From Nitrosospira briensis (GTDB taxonomy: Bacteria; Pseudomonadota; Gammaproteobacteria; Burkholderiales; Nitrosomonadaceae), in assembly GCF_900115125.1 (NCBI RefSeq), contig NZ_FOVJ01000001.1:839852-903851 (forward strand): a stretch of DNA of 64,000 bases, in the 5' to 3' direction. Below the pieces are notes generated by a model that was given only the letters and a program-made list of their open reading frames with translations, was not told where the DNA came from and searched no databases. Both the position numbers and the translations under genes were made by a program. Positions 43,249 to 55,409 of the stretch are shown here, in pieces. How positions within the stretch are numbered: the stretch's first letter is position 1; each line of letters opens with the position of its first letter.

Positions 43249-45954
43249 CTAATCTAGTAACCCAAACCTGCGCATCAGGTATTTCTCGCCTTCGAGTATC
43301 ACCATGGCGATGACACCCACGGAAATTATCAATATGCCATCGGTTATGCTTACGGGTTTTGTTGAAAAAAGATGCTGCATGATCGGCAAATAGGTAAAAG
43401 CAAGTTGAGCCACGAAGACACCGCCGATTGCGAGTAGCACAGGCCGGGTTCCCGTAGCACCGCGCCAGGTGAGTGAGGTCATATGGAGGTATCGAACATT
43501 GAAGAGATAGAAAATTTCGAGGACAACAATCGTGTTCACGACTATCGTGCGGGCCGTTTCTAGGTCCAGCCCGCGATTTAACGCATTAAAGAAGAGCAAG
43601 AGCGCACCACTCAGGAAGAGCAGTGACACGAATACTACGCGCCACACCAGGAATGGCGTCAATAATCCCGTATCCGGACTGCGAGGGGGACGCTGCATAA
43701 CGTTTGGCTCGGGAGGCTCGAATGCCAGTGCAAGCCCAAGTGTCACGGAGGTAATCATGTTGATCCACAAAATCTGGACAGGGCTCATCGGCAGAGTAAA
43801 GTTGAACAGAATTGCCGCAATGACGATCAACGCCTCGCCACCATTCGTCGGAAGCGTCCACGCGACGACCTTCCGAATATTGTCGTAGACCGTGCGCCCT
43901 TCATGAACGGCAGAGACAATGGACGCGAAATTGTCATCTAGCAGGACCATTTGCGATGCTTCTTTTGCCGCCTCCGTTCCCCTTTGCCCCATCGCAATGC
44001 CGACATCTGCTTGCTTGAGAGACGGAGCGTCATTCACGCCATCGCCTGTCATGGCCACCACCGCCCCACCCCTCTGAAGCGCCCTGACGATTTGAAGCTT
44101 ATTTTCAGGGCTCGTTCGCGCAAAGACGGCTGTATCCCTCACAGTCGCCTCGAACATCTCATCACGCATATCACCGAGCTCGTGCCCCGTGATCGCACGC
44201 GGGTGATCATCGATACCAAGTTGCCGCGCGATCGCGATTGCGGTTGCAGCATGGTCACCTGTAATCATCTTCACTGCGATCCCGGCAGCGCGGCATTCGG
44301 CGATCGCCGCAACCGCCTCGTCCCTGGGCGGGTCGATGAATCCTATGATGCCAAGAAAGACGAGGTTCTTCTCAACTTCGGCGAACGACAGTCGTTCCGC
44401 CGATTCCGGCGCTGGCTTCATCGCGAAGGCCAGGATCCGCTCACCTTCCGCCGCAGCCTCAGCGATTCGACCTGTCCAATGCTGCGGATCGAGGGGCACT
44501 TCGCCATCTTCGCCTGCTTGCATCGTACACATCTCAAGTAAACGCTCCGGCGCACCCTTCACCAGAACAACCTTTTGTCCATAAGGAACGTGATTGAGCG
44601 TGGCCATGAAGCGGTGCTGGGCGTCGAATGGAATCTCATCCACGCGAGCCCATTCAGCGCGAATATTTTCCGGCTCGAAGCCCGCTTTCATGGCAAGCGT
44701 TACCAGCGCGCCTTCCATAGGATCACCGTTGACGATCCAGGCACCAGCAGATTTGCGCAGATGTGCATCATTGCAAAGAAGCCCCGTATGAACCAAAGTC
44801 AGGGCATGGCCTCGACTACTAGAGGGCATCGCCGCACCTTCATCGTCGAAGAGCTTTTCCCCCTCCGGCGAGTAGCCGGAACCGCTCACCAGGATTTCAT
44901 CACTGGAAACGACGATCCGTCGGGCTGTCATTTCGTTGCGGGTAAGGGTCCCGGTTTTGTCCGAACAAATGACAGAAGTTGCACCCAGCGTTTCCACAGC
45001 CGGCAAACGGCGGATGATGGCATTGCGAGCCGCCATGCGCCGGACGCCAATGGCCAGCGTGATCGTGATAACGGCAGGGAGCCCCTCAGGTATCAGTCCA
45101 ACGGAGAGAGCAACAATGGCAATCAGGGCATCTGGCCAGGCAAAACCACGGGCAAAGACTGCGAACAGGAAGAGCAGGGCCGACCCCGAAATCGTTACCC
45201 AGGTGAAGCGCCGGGCGAATCGATTGATCTGCCGCAAGAGCGGCGTTGTCAGTTCCTGGACACTGCCCAAGAGGGTGCTGATACGGCCCATTTCGGTTTT
45301 GACGCCGGTTGCGACCACCACGCCGCTGCCCTGTCCAGCGGCAACCATTGTGCCGAAATAGGCCATCGACGTCCGATCGCCGAGCGCCGCCTCAACGGGC
45401 ACAGGGTCCTCTCTTTTCTCCGCTGCGACCGACTCTCCGGTCAGGATCGCTTCCTCTATCAGCAAGCCACGAGCATGCATGAGGCGCAAATCGGCGGGGA
45501 CGCGGTCCCCTGCCTCCACAAGCACCATGTCCCCCGGAACCAGATCTGCCACGGACACCCTGCTGCGGTGACCATCACGCATTACAGTGGCCTGAGGTGA
45601 GACCATGCTGCGGATGGCGTTGAGCGCGTTTTCTGCTTTTCCTTCCTGGATAAAACCGACGATTGCGTTGACAAGGACAACCGCAAGGATGACTGAAGCA
45701 TCAACGAAATGCCCCAGACTCCATGTAACGACTGCCGCGGCAAGCAGGAAATAGATTAGCGCGTTATTAAGATGGGAGAGGAAACGAACTACGGGATGTC
45801 GTGCAGGGGTGGACGGAAGCTCGTTTGCGCCGTAGAGTTGTAGCCGTTGAGCAGCCTCCGTGGCGCTGAGGCCGGTCGGACTGGCCTCAATGCCAGCGAG
45901 AACATCCTCCGCGGACAGGGCATGATATGCATCTTCCTCAAATTCAGCCTTCAT
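43249..45954 (-). CDS. P-type cation-transporting ATPase (Ca2+/Na+-type, P2)
   Basis: About 901 residues from the ATG at 45954; an in-frame ATG at 45993 is an alternative. Motifs in order: N-terminal cation ATPase domain (LSAEDVLAGIEASPTGLSATEAAQRLQLYG), TGES (LTGESVAAEK), PEGLPAVITI (the membrane Pro kink PEGLP), DKTGTLTRNEM with the phosphorylated Asp, KGAPERLLEM, and the hinge MTGDGVNDAPSLKQADVGIAMG. About ten membrane segments. It pumps a cation out of the cytoplasm using ATP; subtype is uncertain. No operon partner. Confidence 0.9.
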   Translation of the reverse strand: MKAEFEEDAYHALSAEDVLAGIEASPTGLSATEAAQRLQLYGANELPSTPARHPVVRFLSHLNNALIYFLLAAAVVTWSLGHFVDASVILAVVLVNAIVGFIQEGKAENALNAIRSMVSPQATVMRDGHRSRVSVADLVPGDMVLVEAGDRVPADLRLMHARGLLIEEAILTGESVAAEKREDPVPVEAALGDRTSMAYFGTMVAAGQGSGVVVATGVKTEMGRISTLLGSVQELTTPLLRQINRFARRFTWVTISGSALLFLFAVFARGFAWPDALIAIVALSVGLIPEGLPAVITITLAIGVRRMAARNAIIRRLPAVETLGATSVICSDKTGTLTRNEMTARRIVVSSDEILVSGSGYSPEGEKLFDDEGAAMPSSSRGHALTLVHTGLLCNDAHLRKSAGAWIVNGDPMEGALVTLAMKAGFEPENIRAEWARVDEIPFDAQHRFMATLNHVPYGQKVVLVKGAPERLLEMCTMQAGEDGEVPLDPQHWTGRIAEAAAEGERILAFAMKPAPESAERLSFAEVEKNLVFLGIIGFIDPPRDEAVAAIAECRAAGIAVKMITGDHAATAIAIARQLGIDDHPRAITGHELGDMRDEMFEATVRDTAVFARTSPENKLQIVRALQRGGAVVAMTGDGVNDAPSLKQADVGIAMGQRGTEAAKEASQMVLLDDNFASIVSAVHEGRTVYDNIRKVVAWTLPTNGGEALIVIAAILFNFTLPMSPVQILWINMITSVTLGLALAFEPPEPNVMQRPPRSPDTGLLTPFLVWRVVFVSLLFLSGALLLFFNALNRGLDLETARTIVVNTIVVLEIFYLFNVRYLHMTSLTWRGATGTRPVLLAIGGVFVAQLAFTYLPIMQHLFSTKPVSITDGILIISVGVIAMVILEGEKYLMRRFGLLD

Positions 45955-46159
45955 CCCGCAGCGGCTCTCGCCTCCCTTATGGGTTGAATGCATTTTCGTC
46001 TAGCATCAGTGAAAATATTTTTACAACACTGCTCTGGCTCTGCCGGCGAATTCAAGAGCGGAACCCCGGCTCGGGGGAATATAATATTTCCCCCCTTAAT
46101 ATAATCCAGGACATTGATTTTATGGGAAATATTTATACAAGGGCGGGTAAAACAGAGAG

Positions 46160-46291
46160 ATGAAATTCATGAAAACAGCTATGCGCACGAGAGAAGTTTT
46201 AGAGTCATTGATTGAAGCAGACCCGGGCACGCTGAAAATATCGCCTTGCGGCCCTACCGTAGGTACGGTAGCGAACATATTCCTCTCCTGA
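46160..46291 (+). CDS. Possible 43-residue leader peptide upstream of cspA
   Basis: A short frame, MKFMKTAMRTREVLESLIEA and then DPGTLKISPCGPTVGTVANIFLS, ending 46291. AGAG lies before the ATG. Its 3' part overlaps a perfect hairpin CTACCGTA-GG-TACGGTAG (46254-46271), and a strong intrinsic terminator follows before cspA. It may be a translated leader of an attenuator or just a short frame; composition is protein-like but no homologue is known to me. Confidence 0.4.
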   Translation: MKFMKTAMRTREVLESLIEADPGTLKISPCGPTVGTVANIFLS

Positions 46292-46310
46292 ACATTGTCA
46301 AAATGCGATC

Positions 46311-46335
46311 ACCCCTGAAAACGGGGGTTTTTTTA
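46311..46335 (+). terminator. Intrinsic terminator in the cspA leader
   Basis: ACCCC (46311-46315), eight unpaired or partly paired bases, GGGGT (46324-46328), then a run of T. It lies only about 25 bases before the cspA ATG and ends transcription arriving from upstream unless it is read through. As cold-shock proteins can act as antiterminators, it may form an autoregulatory switch (inference). Confidence 0.7.
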
Positions 46336-46359
46336 ACTCATACGTAGGAGAAAGCGGAA

Positions 46360-46563
46360 ATGGCAATTGGTACAGTAAAATGGTTCAACGATGCGAAAGG
46401 CTTTGGCTTTATTACCCCTGATGACGGTGGCGACGATCTATTCGCACACTTCTCGGCAATCGGCATGTCTGGATTCAAGACGCTCAAAGAAGGTCAAAAA
46501 GTATCATTTGAGGTCACGCAGGGTCCGAAGGGCAAGCAGGCATCAAACATTCAAGCTGCGTAG
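46360..46563 (+). CDS. cspA: Cold-shock protein, CspA family
   Basis: 67 residues, full length. Opening [20 protein letters not shown] carries RNP1 (KGFGFI) and the second motif is DLFAHFSAI; ending [11 protein letters not shown] is typical. It binds single-stranded RNA and melts secondary structure at low temperature. TAGGAG lies 9 bases before the ATG. The leader is unusual: an intrinsic terminator and a perfect hairpin precede the ribosome site, so expression is probably controlled by RNA structure. Confidence 0.95.
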   Translation: MAIGTVKWFNDAKGFGFITPDDGGDDLFAHFSAIGMSGFKTLKEGQKVSFEVTQGPKGKQASNIQAA

Positions 46564-46714
46564 GATTTCATGCTGGGGCGGGTAAACCGTACCAGCGTGT
46601 AACAAGTTGGCGTTTCTCGGTTGATGCGGTTCCTGACGGATGTAATCGGGCTGACGACTCGTGCCCAGTCCGCCTGAACAGGGCTCGTTTTTAGGCTAAC
46701 GTGGAGGTTAAAGA

Positions 46715-47728
46715 CTACCCTCTCGTCCGGCCCTTTTGCTGTTCCGGTCCCTTTAGCGCTTCCACACCAGCTAGGACGTCGAACAATTCCTCGTCAATTT
46801 TGCTTTGGCGCAAGCGGTAGAACGTCTTGCGAAGATCTTCGCTTAGCTGATCGATATTCCTTTCGGCACGCTCCATAGCGGCCAAGCGGCTTGCGTTCTC
46901 ACTCGCCAGTGATTCGGCACATGCACGGAAGAGCGAGACGAACAGATATTCGCGAACCAGCGTCCGTAAGGTTTCCGGCCCGCTGCCTACAACCTCCGGC
47001 AAATTCTTCGTTGGCCACGGCAGTTTAGCTAGCGTGCTTCGCCAGGTTTCATCCAGCGGCAGGAGCTGCTGATCGACGGGCTCGTATATTTCCCCCGATC
47101 TGGAGCTGTTATAGAACAGATAAAGCGTCTGAAGCCCGTTCTTTCCTTCGCCTTGCTCGGCTTGTCCGCGCCTTGCCCGGCTCTCCCTCCCCCCGCTTTC
47201 CTTCCTCTCCTCCCTCCCTTCGAGGCCCGGCAGAATAATTTGCGCGAGAATCTGCCCCACCAGCGGAGTAATAGCCTTGATCGAAAATGGAACGGTTAAA
47301 CAACCGGCAAGCGGCACACTCCGATCAGCCAGGCGGTCATGCACCCGCTCGCCCACAGCCCAGACTTTCGTTTTACCCGGTATTGTGGCCAGGGTATGAA
47401 CAGCGTAGTCAGCCAACACGTCATTGAACTGACCCACCAATCCCTGATCAGAACCGAATACGACCGCACCGGTTACGCCGGTGTCTTTTTTTACTTTCCA
47501 TTCACCTGGTACCGTTACCACGTCTGCCACATCTGCAGAGGGCGCCTTAGTGCTCAAGCAGACGCTCAGGCCAAGCTCAACGGCATGATAATACTCGTCG
47601 AGCGAACGTACGGATTTTTCGTATTGGCCTATACTCACCGCCGCCAGCGCCTTCATGGTGCTGACCACTGAACGCAGGTCCCTGGCTCTCTCGATTTTCT
47701 GGCGCAGGTTTGCAAGTGTATCGCTCAT
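46715..47728 (-). CDS. atpG: Orphan F1 ATP-synthase gamma-like subunit (N-ATPase type)
   Basis: 337 residues, longer than usual gamma subunits. The N-terminus MSDTLANLRQKIERARDLRS then VVSTMKALAAVSIGQYEKSV and the C-terminal FRACAESLASENASRLAAME with NIDQLSEDLRKTF are classical gamma-subunit helices. The opening closely fits the gamma subunit of the Na+-translocating N-ATPase. A low-complexity Glu/Arg/Gly-rich insertion lies around residues 170-195 (LEGREERKESGGRESRARRG). It follows bamC by 58 bases, with no other ATPase gene in the window, so it is probably a displaced member of an alternative ATPase operon. Confidence 0.8.
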   Translation of the reverse strand: MSDTLANLRQKIERARDLRSVVSTMKALAAVSIGQYEKSVRSLDEYYHAVELGLSVCLSTKAPSADVADVVTVPGEWKVKKDTGVTGAVVFGSDQGLVGQFNDVLADYAVHTLATIPGKTKVWAVGERVHDRLADRSVPLAGCLTVPFSIKAITPLVGQILAQIILPGLEGREERKESGGRESRARRGQAEQGEGKNGLQTLYLFYNSSRSGEIYEPVDQQLLPLDETWRSTLAKLPWPTKNLPEVVGSGPETLRTLVREYLFVSLFRACAESLASENASRLAAMERAERNIDQLSEDLRKTFYRLRQSKIDEELFDVLAGVEALKGPEQQKGRTRG

Positions 47729-47785
47729 GACTTCCGCTTGCCCATCTTGATATTGCCTGGCTTTGCCGAAGTGTTTGAATAAAGC

Positions 47786-48907
47786 TTACTTCAGCTGTTC
47801 ATGTAGCAGTTTCAATATCTTGCTTGCGTTATTGGTTTTATCCGGCGTGCCATCCTTGTTTAGCACAGTGACATCGGTACTCTCACCCGTTGTACCCGCT
47901 TCACTTAGCTGAATACGAAACTGTTCGGGTCCGTCCTCCCCTTCCTCGCGCCAGAACATAAGCTTCGAAAGTACGCTCGGCCCTGCACCACTGTCCAAAT
48001 CGGGATTGATATAACGCACAAAGTAAATTCCCTGTGAGCGGTTACGATCTTCGACAGTAAAGCCGATACGATCGAGCGCCAGCCCTACGCGGCGCCAGGA
48101 ACGGTCAAACGCCTCGTTCAGGCTGAGCACGCCGCCCTTTTCGCCGTCGAGGCGCGCGCGCTCCTGCACGCTGCCTGAATTTGCCACCGCTGTTCTTGCC
48201 CGTTCTTCCGTTACGCCAAACCGCATCATCAGCCGCGAAAGCATCTCGGCTTCCAGGTCGGGATCAGCGGGACGAGGCTGCCATACGGTACGCACGTCCC
48301 CCTGCATTACCTCATCCATGCCGCGATGGCTGATATAAATTTCCGTCGTACCGTCTTCCCCACGTTCCAGGCGGGTGCGAAATTTATCACGTTCGGCAGT
48401 GGAGTACAGCGAATCGAGAATCTTTCCCAAGGTGTTCCGGATAATGTCCTCTGAAATCTTGGCGCGATTTTCCGCCCAGTCGGTTTCCATTACGCCGGCT
48501 TCCGGCATCTCTACCTTGATGAGAAACCCCAATTCATGCCAGAATTCCTTTACTACCGGCCATACTTCCTCCGGTTCACCCTTTACCACCAACCAGCGCT
48601 GAGTACCCGAACGCTCCATGCGCACACCGGCCTCTTCCAGAGAGGGTAGAATAAAAGCGCCGCCGGTGCTCGCGCCTGACAGCTTGTTGCGCTCTCTATC
48701 ATAGGCTGAAAACGTTGCGCTTCCCGTAGGATTGATATCCGGAACAACATAGCGCTCGTCGGAACCGGGCGCCGTTAAATCGGGTGGCACTTCCAGCGGT
48801 GGGAGTTTGCCCGCTGATTTGTAATTCATCTTCTTGGCTTCCGGCAGCAGGTTGCATCCTGCCACAGTCACTGCCAAACACAACGCAACCACTATCCGCC
48901 ATTTCAT
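47786..48907 (-). CDS. bamC: Outer-membrane assembly lipoprotein BamC
   Basis: 373 residues from ATG 48907; an upstream in-frame start would bury the lipobox. Signal WRIVVALCLAVTVAGC. The mature part starts with the unstructured PPDLTAPGSDERYVVPD, the BamD-binding segment in BamC, followed by two helix-grip domains (QRWLVVKGEPEEVWPVVKEFW; LNEAFDRSWRRVGLALDRIGF). It is a lipoprotein of the BAM complex that inserts barrels into the outer membrane. dapA is 39 bases upstream, the standard pairing. Confidence 0.9.
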   Translation of the reverse strand: MKWRIVVALCLAVTVAGCNLLPEAKKMNYKSAGKLPPLEVPPDLTAPGSDERYVVPDINPTGSATFSAYDRERNKLSGASTGGAFILPSLEEAGVRMERSGTQRWLVVKGEPEEVWPVVKEFWHELGFLIKVEMPEAGVMETDWAENRAKISEDIIRNTLGKILDSLYSTAERDKFRTRLERGEDGTTEIYISHRGMDEVMQGDVRTVWQPRPADPDLEAEMLSRLMMRFGVTEERARTAVANSGSVQERARLDGEKGGVLSLNEAFDRSWRRVGLALDRIGFTVEDRNRSQGIYFVRYINPDLDSGAGPSVLSKLMFWREEGEDGPEQFRIQLSEAGTTGESTDVTVLNKDGTPDKTNNASKILKLLHEQLK

Positions 48908-48945
48908 GTGCAACACTTGACCCCTCTTGAATTCCGGCAAGCCAT

Positions 48946-49836
48946 TTATACGGCTATCCCGGCCTTGCCCATTGCTTCCCTGACAGTCTGATGATATCGG
49001 TCTGAAAGCGGCGTCAGAGGCAGGCGCAGGTCGGCTCCTATCAATCCCATCTGCGCCACCGCCCACTTTACCGGGATCGGATTGGCCTCGACAAACAAAT
49101 CCACGTGCAGCCTCGAGAGCTTGCCATTGGCCGTGCGGGCAGCCGCAAGATCCCCCGCGAACGCTGCTGCGCACATGTCATGCATCAGCCTCGGTGCGAC
49201 ATTCGCGGTGACGGAAATCACGCCATGACCGCCCAGCAGCAACATTGCAAGTGCGCTTGCATCATCTCCACTATAAACCGCAAAACCTTGAGGAGCCCGG
49301 CATAGCAGGTCGAACCCGCGGCCCATGTCCCCTGTCGCATCCTTGATACCTACAATATTCGGGATCTGTGCCAGGCGCAGCACCGTGTCGTTAGCGATAT
49401 CGGCTACCGTCCTGCCCGGGACATTGTATAAAATTTGTGGAATATCAACCGCCTCTGCTATTGCCCTGAAGTGCTGATATAGACCTTCCTGCGTCGGCTT
49501 GTTGTAATAGGGAACCACTGACAGGCTTGCATCCGCCCCGGCATTTTTTGCGTAAATAGACAGATCGATGGCTTCCCGCGTGGAGTTCGCGCCCGTACCC
49601 GCGATTACCGGCACACGCCCGGCGGCACACTCTACCGCTGTCCTGATCAATAGATTATGTTCATCGAAATCCACCGTGGGGGATTCGCCAGTGGTTCCTA
49701 CCACTACGATTCCGTCGGTTCCTTCCGCCACATGGAAATCGATCAGGGCATGAAAACGCTCCAGGTCCAGCTCGCCATTTTCACGCATGGGCGTGACGAT
49801 GGCGACGAGGCTGCCTCTTGTTGCAATATTATCCAT
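48946..49836 (-). CDS. dapA: 4-Hydroxy-tetrahydrodipicolinate synthase
   Basis: 296 residues, standard length. Schiff-base Lys165 in [10 protein letters not shown], Tyr137 in ILYNVPGRT, and the Thr-Thr-Gly-Glu motif [12 protein letters not shown]. It condenses pyruvate with aspartate semialdehyde, the committed step of lysine and cell-wall diaminopimelate synthesis. It is the first gene of a dapA-bamC pair. Confidence 0.96.
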   Translation of the reverse strand: MDNIATRGSLVAIVTPMRENGELDLERFHALIDFHVAEGTDGIVVVGTTGESPTVDFDEHNLLIRTAVECAAGRVPVIAGTGANSTREAIDLSIYAKNAGADASLSVVPYYNKPTQEGLYQHFRAIAEAVDIPQILYNVPGRTVADIANDTVLRLAQIPNIVGIKDATGDMGRGFDLLCRAPQGFAVYSGDDASALAMLLLGGHGVISVTANVAPRLMHDMCAAAFAGDLAAARTANGKLSRLHVDLFVEANPIPVKWAVAQMGLIGADLRLPLTPLSDRYHQTVREAMGKAGIAV

Positions 49837-49997
49837 GCCAGCAATCCGGGTAAAAACTCCTATTTTACCCGAATCTCGCTTTCAACAAGAATATTCGCCA
49901 CATCACACCAAGTGAAGGCACATCACGTAAACAAATTCATCGAATTCTACGTTCTAAGACCTCCATCAGGCCCTCGGGTTCCAAGCCTCCCGGCCGA

Positions 49998-52607
<2,610 letters not shown>

Positions 52608-52639
52608 GGCAATTCCTCTATGGGTTCTGTATGACCCTT

Positions 52640-52667
52640 ATATGAGGGAGGCAACTGAATTTTCAAG
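52640..52667 (-). promoter_or_regulatory. Sigma-32 (heat-shock) promoter of clpB
   Basis: Read on the minus strand, CTTGAAA (52661-52667) is followed after 13 bases by CCTCATAT (52640-52647). The consensus is CTTGAAA then CCCCATnT, so only one base differs. It sits 32 bases before the clpB ATG. Confidence 0.8.
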
Positions 52668-52776
52668 ATGGCGCGCCACACCTGTCCCTTCCATTGGAAC
52701 GAAGAGACGTAAAAAAAGTAGGGCGTCAATAAGCGAAGCGCATTGCGCCGATGACGCGGTTCACAGCCCCTGCCAT

Positions 52777-54258
52777 TCAAAGCGACCGTGTTTCCGGATA
52801 AGGATACAAGATATTGAGCGCTACGCTTTTACCCGCGGTTTCGACAATACGGACATGTTCGCGCTTCAATTGACGTGCGTGGCGCAAGCCGCAGGAGTAA
52901 GCAATCATGTCGATGTCCCTGTTCATATTCTTGGCGTAATTGGCGACCCGCTGGTACTTTTCCATCACCACCAGGCCGCGCTGCAAGCGCCGGCTATGGG
53001 TGGTGATACCGGTAGGGCAGGTATTGGTGTGGCAGCGCATGGCCTGGATACAGCCGAGTGAAAACATGAAACCGCGCGCGGTATTAACGAAATCCGCCCC
53101 CGCGCACAATGCCCACGCCGCTCGCGCCGATGTCACCAGCTTGCCGGCGGAGACCACACGTATGCGGTCCTTCAGATTGGATTCCAGTAGTGCATCCACC
53201 ACCCGCGGCAGTGCTTCGGCAATCGGCAGGCTCATGTGATCGACCAGGGTCTGCGGCGCCGCACCGCTGCCGCCTTCACCGCCGTCAATGGTGAGAAAAT
53301 CCGGTGCGTATTCAAGGCCCCGGCGGCTCACCGCCTCGCACAGATCATTGATAAAAGACCAGCCCCCAATAGCGGCCTTCACCCCCACCGGGCGTCCGGT
53401 AAGATCACGGATATAGGCGATATTGTCCAGCAACTCGTTCACATTACCGATGTCGTAGTGCCGGTTGGGGCTGATTGAATCATGATAAGCAGGGATACCC
53501 CGGATAGCGGCGATCTCTTCTGTCACCTTGGTTCCAAGCAGCAATCCGCCCTTGCCCGGTTTTGCGCCCTGGGAAAGCTTTATTTCAAACGCCTTGACCA
53601 CTTTGGCGAGCTCCTTCGCCCGTTCCGGTGAAAAATTACCGTCATGATCGCGGATACCATACTTGGCCGTCCCGATTTGCATAACGAGGTCGCAACCGCC
53701 TTCCAGATGATAAGGCGAAAGCCCGCCCTCCCCGGTATTCAGCCAGCATCCCGCTTCCGCCGCGCCAAGCGACAATGCGCGCACCGCGGGCGCGGAGATC
53801 GCGCCATAGCTCATGCCGCTGATGTTGACGATGGACCTTGCATAAAAAGGATGCTCGCAATATCCCTCGCCGATAACCTGCAACGGGGTCGGCAGCCGGT
53901 CCCTTTCCAGTACCGGGAAGGCGACATTGACGAAAATGATCGAGCCAGGCTCACGCACGTCATTCGTGGAGCCAAACCCAACGATGCCGCCTTCGTTCTT
54001 TGCGTTCCTGTATACCCAGGATCGCGTAGCCCGATTAAAGGGCATTTCGTCCCGATCGCTGGAAAAGAAGTATTGCCGTAAATACTCCCCCTGTTTCTCC
54101 AGGAAAAATCGCAGGCGCCCGATAACGGGATAGTTGCGCAGGATTGAATGCTTCTTCTGGGTAATGTCCTTAATGAACCAGAACAAGATGGTTCCTGCCA
54201 CGATCAAGCCCGCTATCGTGCCAAAGCCGTAGGAAAATACTTTCAGTACCTCAGACAT
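52777..54258 (-). CDS. FMN-binding glutamate synthase-family protein
   Basis: 493 residues. An N-terminal membrane segment (GFGTIAGLIVAGTILFWFIKD) precedes a glutamate-synthase alpha/beta barrel: SPYHLEGGCDLVMQIGTAKYG, LSQGAKPGKGGLLLG, FLTIDGGEGGSGAAPQTLVD, and the Cys-rich FSLGCIQAMRCHTNTCPTGI for the iron-sulphur site. It lacks the amidotransferase domain. These stand-alone proteins are membrane-bound and of unclear substrate. It is divergent from nadC, 60 bases between the starts. Confidence 0.88.
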   Translation of the reverse strand: MSEVLKVFSYGFGTIAGLIVAGTILFWFIKDITQKKHSILRNYPVIGRLRFFLEKQGEYLRQYFFSSDRDEMPFNRATRSWVYRNAKNEGGIVGFGSTNDVREPGSIIFVNVAFPVLERDRLPTPLQVIGEGYCEHPFYARSIVNISGMSYGAISAPAVRALSLGAAEAGCWLNTGEGGLSPYHLEGGCDLVMQIGTAKYGIRDHDGNFSPERAKELAKVVKAFEIKLSQGAKPGKGGLLLGTKVTEEIAAIRGIPAYHDSISPNRHYDIGNVNELLDNIAYIRDLTGRPVGVKAAIGGWSFINDLCEAVSRRGLEYAPDFLTIDGGEGGSGAAPQTLVDHMSLPIAEALPRVVDALLESNLKDRIRVVSAGKLVTSARAAWALCAGADFVNTARGFMFSLGCIQAMRCHTNTCPTGITTHSRRLQRGLVVMEKYQRVANYAKNMNRDIDMIAYSCGLRHARQLKREHVRIVETAGKSVALNILYPYPETRSL

Positions 54259-54318
54259 TCCGCCTCCACTATTGCATTCAAGCTAAAATACTCCATTCAT
54301 TCCGTAAACATAATAAAG

Positions 54319-55188
54319 ATGTTTTACGACAATTTCATCGAACTGGAAACCGAGATCAAGAACAACGTCAGCCGGGCGCTAGCCGAAGATATGGGCGGGG
54401 GCGACCTTACGGCCAGCCTGATTCCGGTTGGCGAAAGCGCGGCCGCCACAGTCACCAGCCGTGAAGACGCGGTGTTATGCGGCACTCTCTGGTTCGACAT
54501 CTGTTTTCGGCAACTGTCACCGCAAGCGGAAGTGAGCTGGCTGGCGCGAGATGGCGACAAAATAGCCGCCGGTCAGCGGCTCTGTGAAATAAGCGGACCC
54601 GCACGTGCACTGCTGACAGGAGAACGTACTGCGCTTAACTTCCTGCAGTTGCTGTCAGCGGTCGCTACGCAAACGAGTCGTTATGTGCATGCTGTGGCGA
54701 CAACCGGTGCCATGATCGCGGATACCCGCAAAACTCTGCCAGGCCTCAGGGTGGCTCAAAAATATGCCGTCAGATGCGGGGGTGGCGTAAACCAGCGTCT
54801 GGGCTTATACGATGGCATACTGATCAAGGAGAATCACATCATGGCTGCCGGCGGCATTGGGCCTGCCCTGCGCGCCGCCCAAAAAATCGCCTCGCCCGGA
54901 GTATCCGTTCAGATTGAAGTGGAAACGCTGGATGATCTGCGCCAGGCGCTGGATGCCGGAGCCAAGTTGATTCTGCTGGATAACTTCGACCTGGGTGCAT
55001 TACGCGAGGCGGTTGTATTGAACGCGCGACTGACCAACAGAGGGGCGATGCTGGAAGCCTCGGGTGGAATCACCCTTGATAATGTCCGCGCGGTAGCAAA
55101 AACCGGCGTGGATCGCATTTCCATCGGCAGCCTCACCAAGGATGTGAAGGCAATAGATTTGTCAATGCGGTTTTCTACAAAATCGTAG
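54319..55188 (+). CDS. nadC: Nicotinate-nucleotide pyrophosphorylase (carboxylating)
   Basis: 289 residues from ATG 54319; the upstream in-frame start lies inside the divergent gene's promoter area. Family motifs: EDMGGGDLTASLIP, ERTALNFLQLLSAVAT, DTRKTLPGLRVAQKYAVRCGGGVNQRLGLYDGILIKENHI (read in parts) and LEASGGITLDNVRAVAKTGVDRISIG. It converts quinolinate and PRPP to nicotinate mononucleotide in NAD synthesis. Confidence 0.95.
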   Translation: MFYDNFIELETEIKNNVSRALAEDMGGGDLTASLIPVGESAAATVTSREDAVLCGTLWFDICFRQLSPQAEVSWLARDGDKIAAGQRLCEISGPARALLTGERTALNFLQLLSAVATQTSRYVHAVATTGAMIADTRKTLPGLRVAQKYAVRCGGGVNQRLGLYDGILIKENHIMAAGGIGPALRAAQKIASPGVSVQIEVETLDDLRQALDAGAKLILLDNFDLGALREAVVLNARLTNRGAMLEASGGITLDNVRAVAKTGVDRISIGSLTKDVKAIDLSMRFSTKS

Positions 55189-55409
55189 CTTGAAAACAGG
55201 CAAAAGGCGACGCGATGCGTAAAGTCGCTACAGGGTCGCCTGCTCCAAATGCCTCGCCGGATATCGCGCGTGGCTCTCAAATGCTGCTTTAGCACATCAC
55301 TGTGAGTACTAGGCATGAGCCTGCTATCAACCAGTTTGATTGTCTCCTCATGACCCTGATCTTCGCCTGCATGTAACCGGTAATTCTTGCCCTCCCGAAA
55401 GATCCATAT
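55189..55409. other. Short stretch between nadC and the integrase relic
   Basis: No gene seen; includes a GGCGAC...GTCGCC inverted arm pair (about 55209-55245), which could end the nadC transcript but has a long loop. Confidence 0.35.

Noticed and set aside
43951-45600. Several long plus-strand frames within the P-type ATPase gene
   Set aside because: They are shadows of the ATPase coding strand; the ATPase motifs decide the frame.
54909-55316. Minus-strand frame of 135 codons over the end of nadC
   Set aside because: Mostly antisense to nadC; the extra part beyond the stop has no known similarity.
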